Positions 58,912 to 64,000 of a DNA stretch of 64,000 bases are shown piece after piece (position 1 is the first letter of the stretch; every line of letters starts with the position of its first letter). Source of the DNA: Vanessa cardui (taxonomy: Eukaryota > Arthropoda > Insecta > Lepidoptera > Nymphalidae); contig NC_061154.1 in the NCBI RefSeq assembly GCF_905220365.1, positions 62,001 through 126,000 of the forward strand, read 5' to 3'. A program made the position numbers and the translations under genes. The notes under the pieces were generated by a model. The model did no database searches and was not told the DNA's origin. It saw only the letters and a list, made by a program, of their open reading frames with translations.

Positions 58912-59101
58912 TTTCCGATGGGGAATGCATTTACGCATACCCGCGAGTCCGGGGGGACTCCGCGGGTTATGTGGGACTCGGCAAAAGGCCCCTACCCACT
59001 AAACCCCACCGGCGCTCCGTCTTCGCTTGACTGACAGGAGGCTGGGAATCCGGTTTGCATCCAGCCCCCCGTCGGCGACCGCCCGCCCTATGGCAGACCC
59101 C

Positions 59102-62100
59102 TCACACCCCCCCGAATGGGGGCGGACACTGTGATGGCCGGAGCGCACGACCATCACCAGTCGTGGCAGGTGTGCGTTGTGACGCGGGCGGCGGCGACCC
59201 CGCGCCGCCCGCCCGCCGCACTCCCCCAGGGGCGGGCGAAGGTGGACGCCGTGTGCGCCGCCTTCCGCCCCTTACCCTTCTGCGGAGCTGTGACGCGAGG
59301 GGATCGTTCTCGCGCCCACGCTCCGCCGCCTCCTTCTGTGACATTACGTCTTCACAAAAGGAGGCGACGGCAGCCCACGACTCCTCGCTCCCCAACATGG
59401 CAACGATCACACCGGGGAGCGAGAGGTCGCTTCCGCTGACAGCCACCAGCTCACGGCGGCGCTCGGCCCACGATGGACACACCTCCAGGGTGTGCTCTGC
59501 CGAGTCCACCGCGGCCCCACACTGATGGCACGACGGGGTCTCCTCCCTCCCGATCCGGTGCAGGTACGACCCGAAGCAGCCGTGCCCGGACAGCACCTGG
59601 ACCAGACGGAAGGAGAGGGAGCCGTGCGAGCGATCGAGCCAATCTCTGAGCACGGGCCCGATCGCGTCCAGGGTCCTTCGGCCGAACGTGGCGGAGGCGA
59701 GGTCCGCCTTCCAATGCTGGATGACCGCGACCCTCGCTCCCTGACGAACAGCCTCCCGCTTTGCCCCGTCGGGGCACCGGCCGAGCGCTCGCTGCTCCGC
59801 CGTCCACTCGTAGACTCTGGCGAGCACCCACGCCTCGAGCTCCCAAGGAGGAGTGCCCGCCAGAGCGCACGCCGCCGCGAAGCTTACCGTGCGGTATGCT
59901 CTCGCCACCCGCTGGGCAATGGCCCTTTGGGCCCTTCGGAGGGCTGCCGCATTCTCCCTCCTATGGAGCGCGTCCGCCCATATCGGGGCTCCGTAAAGGG
60001 CCATGCTCTTCAGTATGCCGGCATATAGTCGCCGGCATCGATCCCCGGGTCCCTCGAGGTTTGGGAGGAGCCAGGAGAAGGCTCCCGCGGTCCGCAACAG
60101 GCGCGTCGACAGCCCACTGAAGTGAGGACCGAAGCGCCACCTGTTGTCGAGGATCAGGCCCAGATATTTCATGTGGGCCTGCACCACAATGGGGACGCCC
60201 GCCACGTGTATGTGGGCGTCCGGCGGCTGGCGTTGCCGAGGTCCGTGAAAGAAGACGGCCTCGGTCTTGGGCAACGCCACCGTCAACCCTAGGCGGGAGA
60301 TCCTGTCCGCCACCAAGGATCCTCCCGCCGAGGCCAGGCTGGCCGACTCCTCGAAGTTTCTCCCCCGAGCAGTCAGAAGAGTGTCATCTGCATAGCAAAT
60401 GACCGACGTGCCTCGGGGGAGGCGTCCTCTCAGGAGCCAGTCGAACCCGATGTTCCACAGGAGCGGTCCTAGGACGGAACCCTGTGGCACACCGGACTCG
60501 ACGCCATACCGCCGTAGGCGGCCCGTCTTGTCGACGACGAGGACCGAGCGGTCCTTGAGGTAGTCGGCCACGAGGCCCCGCAAATATGGGGGCACTCCGT
60601 GAAAACGGAGGGCCTCCAGGATGGTGGGGTGGGGGACAGAGTTGAAAGCGTTGGCTATGTCAAAAGACACAGCCAAAAGCCCGTCCCCCGCCTCCATCGC
60701 CTCTCTCACCTGCCCTCTCAGACGGGACAGGGCGTCGACCGTCGAACGCTCAGCCCGAAAGCCGAACTGAGCGTCCGACAGGTCTGGGCCAATCCCCCGG
60801 AGATGCCTCTTGAGGCGGGCGGCGAGTATCCTCTCGAACATCTTACCGACCTCATCAAGCAAGACGATGGGTCGGTATGCCGAGGGGGAGTCCACCGGCC
60901 GCCCTTCCTTCCGTAGGAGGCACAATTGGCCCTCCTTCCACGGTTTCGGGAACCTCTCGGACGCCAGACACGCTCCGAAAAGGTCCCGGAACCTGGCTCC
61001 CATTTGCGAGGCCGCGATGGCCACCACCTTTGCAGGGACGCCGTCCGGTCCTGGGGCCGTCTTCTTTCTGCGGAGGCAGAGGACCGCTTCCTCCAGCTCT
61101 TCCTCCGTAACTGGGGGGACCTCCTCCACCGTCGGAGCCGTATCGCGCGGGGGGCTCATTGCCGGAGGGGTGAAACCGTCCCGGGGGGGGAACAAGGACT
61201 GTACCACCCCGTCCAGCAGAGTCGGCTCGAGAGTCTCGGCAACTGGGGGACCATACGGCCGCAGCTTGTTCCGCGCCGCCTTGTACGGCCTCCCGAAAGG
61301 ATCGTTGTCGAGATCCTCCAACATCTCCGACCTCGCGCGGTCTGGGGCGGCGGCGAGTTTCGCCTTAAAGACGGACTTCGCCTCTACGTATGATGCGTAG
61401 AGGCGGTCTTCATTGGCGAGATCGCGAGGGCGCCGCCGCCGGCTCCTGGTGTACTTTCTCCTGGCCGCCACGCAGGCGGCCCGGAGAGTCGCCAACTCCT
61501 CGGACCACCAGTACACGGCTCGTCGAGGGGGCGGGCGGTGAGACCGAGGCATGCTGGAATTGCACACCTCGGTCAAGGAGTCCCTCAGCTGGGCCGCCGC
61601 GGCATCGACACCACGGATGTCGACAGGCGGCGTGAGCCAATCCTGGACGAAGGCCGCCTCTCCTGCGGCCTCCTGGTCCAAGCGGGTGAGCGCCCATCTC
61701 GGGAAAGGTGATTGGCCCCCAGTACGGGCTCCACGGGAGCCCCGGATGGAGACGTCGAACCGCACATATCGGTGGTCCGAGAGAGTCTCCACCAGCTCCA
61801 CCCGCCAGTCCACAACATGGGTCGCCAGAGAAGGAGTGGCAAAGGCGAGGTCCACGATCGAGCCCCCCTCCCGCCGAACGCAGGTGTGCACTGTCCCTCT
61901 ATTCAGAAGGGACAGGCCTGACGCCACCGACCACGACTCCACCTCGCGGCCCCTCGCGTCAGTGGATCGGTTACCCCAGACCACTGACTTGGCGTTGAGG
62001 TCGCCCACCACCAGGACCCGGCGTTGCTCCGCTCTGCCGGCCACCATAGCGAGGACTCCGAGAAAACTCTCAAAGTCCACCAGGGGACGGTTGGGGGAGA

Positions 62101-62371
62101 AATACACCCCAATGAGAGCTATGTCCCCCCACGCAGCGGCCACATATCCCGGCCCCTTCTCTATTAGCGAGATGGGAGGGGAGTCTGTGGAAGACCGCGC
62201 AACCAACGCCACCGAGCTGTCCTCGTCTCCCAGCCAGTTGCGTGGGACTGAGTAAGGCTCGGCGACAACCGCCACGTCAACCAACCACTCGGCAAAGGTT
62301 TGGACCAGCAAGTCCTGGGCCGCTTTGCAGTGGTTGGTATTCGCCTGGAGAATGCGATGGAGCCTGGCCAT
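59102..62371 (-). CDS. Group D ORF2: endonuclease / reverse transcriptase
   Basis: 1089 residues from MARLHRILQANTNH, starting in the TGATG overlap. Endonuclease: Glu 38 in VVAEPYSVP, GDLNAKS at 123-129 (Leu where A-C have Phe), SIVDLAF, SDHRYVRFD. Reverse transcriptase: TAPGPDGVPAKV, QFGFRAERSTVDAL, SFDIANAFNSV, GVPQGSVLGPLLWN, CYADDTLLT. The C-terminal finger is C-x2-C-x8-H-x4-C (CHQCGAAVDSAEHTLEVC), one residue shorter than in A-C. A long Arg/Pro-rich tail follows. An 8 nt insertion near 59208 relative to the fragment at 1202 extends the C-terminus; which form is ancestral is unclear. Otherwise apparently intact. Confidence 0.93.
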   Translation of the reverse strand: MARLHRILQANTNHCKAAQDLLVQTFAEWLVDVAVVAEPYSVPRNWLGDEDSSVALVARSSTDSPPISLIEKGPGYVAAAWGDIALIGVYFSPNRPLVDFESFLGVLAMVAGRAEQRRVLVVGDLNAKSVVWGNRSTDARGREVESWSVASGLSLLNRGTVHTCVRREGGSIVDLAFATPSLATHVVDWRVELVETLSDHRYVRFDVSIRGSRGARTGGQSPFPRWALTRLDQEAAGEAAFVQDWLTPPVDIRGVDAAAAQLRDSLTEVCNSSMPRSHRPPPRRAVYWWSEELATLRAACVAARRKYTRSRRRRPRDLANEDRLYASYVEAKSVFKAKLAAAPDRARSEMLEDLDNDPFGRPYKAARNKLRPYGPPVAETLEPTLLDGVVQSLFPPRDGFTPPAMSPPRDTAPTVEEVPPVTEEELEEAVLCLRRKKTAPGPDGVPAKVVAIAASQMGARFRDLFGACLASERFPKPWKEGQLCLLRKEGRPVDSPSAYRPIVLLDEVGKMFERILAARLKRHLRGIGPDLSDAQFGFRAERSTVDALSRLRGQVREAMEAGDGLLAVSFDIANAFNSVPHPTILEALRFHGVPPYLRGLVADYLKDRSVLVVDKTGRLRRYGVESGVPQGSVLGPLLWNIGFDWLLRGRLPRGTSVICYADDTLLTARGRNFEESASLASAGGSLVADRISRLGLTVALPKTEAVFFHGPRQRQPPDAHIHVAGVPIVVQAHMKYLGLILDNRWRFGPHFSGLSTRLLRTAGAFSWLLPNLEGPGDRCRRLYAGILKSMALYGAPIWADALHRRENAAALRRAQRAIAQRVARAYRTVSFAAACALAGTPPWELEAWVLARVYEWTAEQRALGRCPDGAKREAVRQGARVAVIQHWKADLASATFGRRTLDAIGPVLRDWLDRSHGSLSFRLVQVLSGHGCFGSYLHRIGREETPSCHQCGAAVDSAEHTLEVCPSWAERRRELVAVSGSDLSLPGVIVAMLGSEESWAAVASFCEDVMSQKEAAERGRENDPLASQLRRRVRGGRRRTRRPPSPAPGGVRRAGGAGSPPPASQRTPATTGDGRALRPSQCPPPFGGV

Positions 62372-62373
62372 CA
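62369..62373 (-). promoter_or_regulatory. ORF1/ORF2 stop-start overlap TGATG (D)
   Basis: ORF1 ends SAMIT-stop; TGA overlaps the ORF2 ATG by one base, so coupling is kept even in the most divergent group. Confidence 0.88.
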
Positions 62374-64000
62374 TGTGATCATCGCACTCTCTCCCTCGGT
62401 AGCCGGCGCTGTAACTGGAGTCGCAGTGACGGCGGCAGCGGCAGGTCGAGTTGGCACCTGCGCTTGTCCCTTCCTTGGGGGAGGATTGCATTGTTTCCCC
62501 CCCATTACGTGGCCGGCTGGTCGGCCACTGGCAGTGCACACCGCGCAGCGTGGCGTGGCAGCACTGCACTCTGACGCCTTGTGCCCCGCTTCCCCGCAGC
62601 GGCAGCAGAGCTCTGACCTGTCCACTCGGGATGGGCACAGAGCTCTGGTGTGTCCGATTCCGAAGCACCTGAAGCAACGGAAAGGTCGGTCCTCAAGTGC
62701 TCGGACCACGGCCACACAAAACCCTACCGGGAGCCGCCTCTTGGCCAGTACGGCCTTTGCTGCGACAATCGGGCATTTCAGCCGAATAGCCCCCAGACCA
62801 CCGCGGCCAGGCTTGATAGCTCCGCCCTGTATTGCTGCAACGTCGCAGCCACCTGCAAAAGCTACTGCAGCCAGCACTTCCTCTTTTGTGACCGAGTCGT
62901 CTAAGTCGGTCAACTCCAGCGTCACAGTTTTTGTTGGCCTGGCAACCTTGACCACGTCCGCTATGACCTCCTGCAATTTGTTAGCGAAGAGGTCGGCATT
63001 GGCGCCGCCCTGGGCCCCCGGAAACTCGAAGAGTCGAGCTCCAGTTTGGGTTCGGCGGCACTTTACCAAACCAATGCCCAGTGCGGCCGGGTTAACATTC
63101 GTACGAGCCCGTTTCAGGACAGACTCATACGTTTCGCCCTTCTCCTTAGCGTCCGTAGTGAGCGTCACTACGACGGCCGCAGTTTTGGGAGGAACAAGTT
63201 TCCTCCTATTCGGCTTAGGGGCTGTTTTCTCCCCCTTGCTCGTTCCTTTAGACGAGCCGGAAGGAACATTGGCGGAGGCAGCGGGCAGCACTGACTTTTT
63301 GGCGCCTCTCTTCTTCTTCTTCCTCCTGACCACCTCAGTCCACTCGTTGGACGGAGTGCTAGCGGGAAGGAAAGCATCTTCCGTCTGGGACGAGGGTGCA
63401 GCCGCGTCGGTCGTAGCCGGTCGACCCACAGTCTTTTTCCCCTTTCCTTTGCCTTTAGCGGGTTTAGGGGTCGGGGGAGGAGGAGGAGCCATCACGTCCG
63501 GGGGAGCGGCAGAGGCTGAAACAGTCCTGTCCGCTGCCAGCGGCGGCCTGACACGTTTTTCAGGCAGGAGCCTGTCCTCAATACCTGCGATGCAGGCCCG
63601 CGTGAATGCCCTCTCCTCCATCATAATCCTGCGGATGGTTTCCTCAAGGCTGGAGGAGGAGAGCTCTACCGCCATTGCAGAAGCAGAAGGCGGGGCCTGG
63701 ACAGGCCGTCCCACAGCTTCAGCGAGTTTCGTGTGGAGATCGCTGACCTCCTTCGTTAGGCAGTCCACCCTCTTTTGGAGCTGCCTTACCTCATCGGTCG
63801 TTGTGCGGTGCACCAACTCCCCGATTATGCCACGAAGACTGGCAGCTCGGCATTTCAGGGCCTTTTGGAAAGTCCCCTTTAGATTCGAGGACTTTGAGGC
63901 TACCCTGGCAATCTCCTCTTGGTCCTCTTCGGCCATCTTCTCCAGTTCCGCTAAGGAGTGATCCGTGTACGAGACATTTGACGAACCATAGTCCGCCTTG
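62371..64000 (-). CDS. Group D ORF1 (C-terminal part; runs off the window)
   Basis: At least 542 residues. The frame stays open through the last base of the window, so the Met near 63936 is probably internal. Visible order: coiled coil (DEVRQLQKRVDCLTKEVSDL), RVRPPLAAD, Lys/Pro-rich linker, pre-knuckle domain (LVPPKTAAVVVTLTTDAKEK) and three zinc knuckles: CFRCFGIGHTRALC, CCRCGEAGHKASEC, and CAVCTASGRPAGH continuing to the last Cys. The architecture matches A-C, though sequence similarity is limited to the RPPLAAD motif, the pre-knuckle domain and the knuckles. Presumed RNA-binding partner of ORF2. Confidence 0.9.
   Translation of the reverse strand, partial: KADYGSSNVSYTDHSLAELEKMAEEDQEEIARVASKSSNLKGTFQKALKCRAASLRGIIGELVHRTTTDEVRQLQKRVDCLTKEVSDLHTKLAEAVGRPVQAPPSASAMAVELSSSSLEETIRRIMMEERAFTRACIAGIEDRLLPEKRVRPPLAADRTVSASAAPPDVMAPPPPPTPKPAKGKGKGKKTVGRPATTDAAAPSSQTEDAFLPASTPSNEWTEVVRRKKKKRGAKKSVLPAASANVPSGSSKGTSKGEKTAPKPNRRKLVPPKTAAVVVTLTTDAKEKGETYESVLKRARTNVNPAALGIGLVKCRRTQTGARLFEFPGAQGGANADLFANKLQEVIADVVKVARPTKTVTLELTDLDDSVTKEEVLAAVAFAGGCDVAAIQGGAIKPGRGGLGAIRLKCPIVAAKAVLAKRRLPVGFCVAVVRALEDRPFRCFRCFGIGHTRALCPSRVDRSELCCRCGEAGHKASECSAATPRCAVCTASGRPAGHVMGGKQCNPPPRKGQAQVPTRPAAAAVTATPVTAPATEGESAMIT

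Larger units (their letters stand above)
58830..64000 (-). mobile_element. Group D SART-like LINE, 5' part outside window
   Basis: Minus-strand element with the longest poly(A) tail here (81 nt, 58830-58910), a short 191 nt 3' UTR, complete ORF2 and the C-terminal part of ORF1. The 5' end and any ribozyme lie beyond 64000. D is the most divergent group: its 3' UTR has no TTTACA hairpin that I can see, although the terminal GTAAAT-loop hairpin (about 58919-58943) is kept. Confidence 0.92.

Noticed and set aside
1..64000. Host protein-coding genes, tRNA or rRNA genes between elements
   Set aside because: Every stretch over a few bases is accounted for by element sequence, tail or telomeric tract. 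No tRNA or rRNA sequence was recognised.

Overview
The window is an insect-type telomeric or subtelomeric region made entirely of site-specific non-LTR retrotransposons (LINEs) stacked head-to-tail. No host gene, tRNA, rRNA or CRISPR array is visible. Every spacer between elements is a short tract of TTAGG/CCTAA pentamers, the canonical arthropod telomere repeat, so the source is most likely an insect; the order cannot be told from sequence. The elements resemble the telomere-targeted SART group of the R1 clade. They have a gag-like ORF1 with three zinc knuckles, an ORF2 with an N-terminal APE-type endonuclease, a reverse transcriptase with YADD and a C-terminal CCHC finger, an ORF1/ORF2 stop-start overlap (TAATG or TGATG), and a poly(A) tail running into GGTTAGG.

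I count 24 elements or fragments in five groups. A is about 6.2 kb, B about 6.1 kb, C about 6.3 kb, and D is cut by the right window edge. E is a short form of about 720-740 bp with no convincing ORF. Two A copies (3210-9411, 14126-20351), one B (22499-28575) and one C (38213-44475) have both ORFs open and both ends complete. The rest are 5'-truncated, internally deleted, frameshifted or chimeric.

Layout. Block I (1-10319) is all minus strand: E, E, D fragment, A, E, A 3' fragment. At about 10319 orientation flips through a fold-back in an A 3' UTR. Block II (10320-29348) is all plus strand: A 3' fragment, E, internally deleted A, A, truncated A, B, E. At 29346-29372 a poly(A)-GGT tract runs directly into CCTAA repeats, a convergent telomere-to-telomere junction. 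Block III (29349-64000) is all minus strand: truncated A, two tandemly duplicated 3' fragments, a B chimera, C, E, deleted B, E, E, frameshifted A, D.

How it works together. Each element that keeps its 5' end begins exactly at GGGGTGC with an 84-86 nt motif that folds as an HDV-like self-cleaving ribozyme (15 copies). Cleavage would fall exactly at the border between telomeric GGTT and the element. Spacers between same-orientation elements are 5n+4 nt long, so all insertions lie in one phase. A transcript running through the array could therefore be cut by successive ribozymes into unit RNAs, each with a defined 5' G and a 3' end of poly(A) plus GGUU. The short E elements carry the same ribozyme and a 3' UTR related to B/C but no proteins. 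They look like telomeric counterparts of the short internally deleted elements known for R2, presumably moved by the autonomous families. Covarying hairpins occur at the ORF1 start, in the 3' UTR and next to the poly(A) tail.
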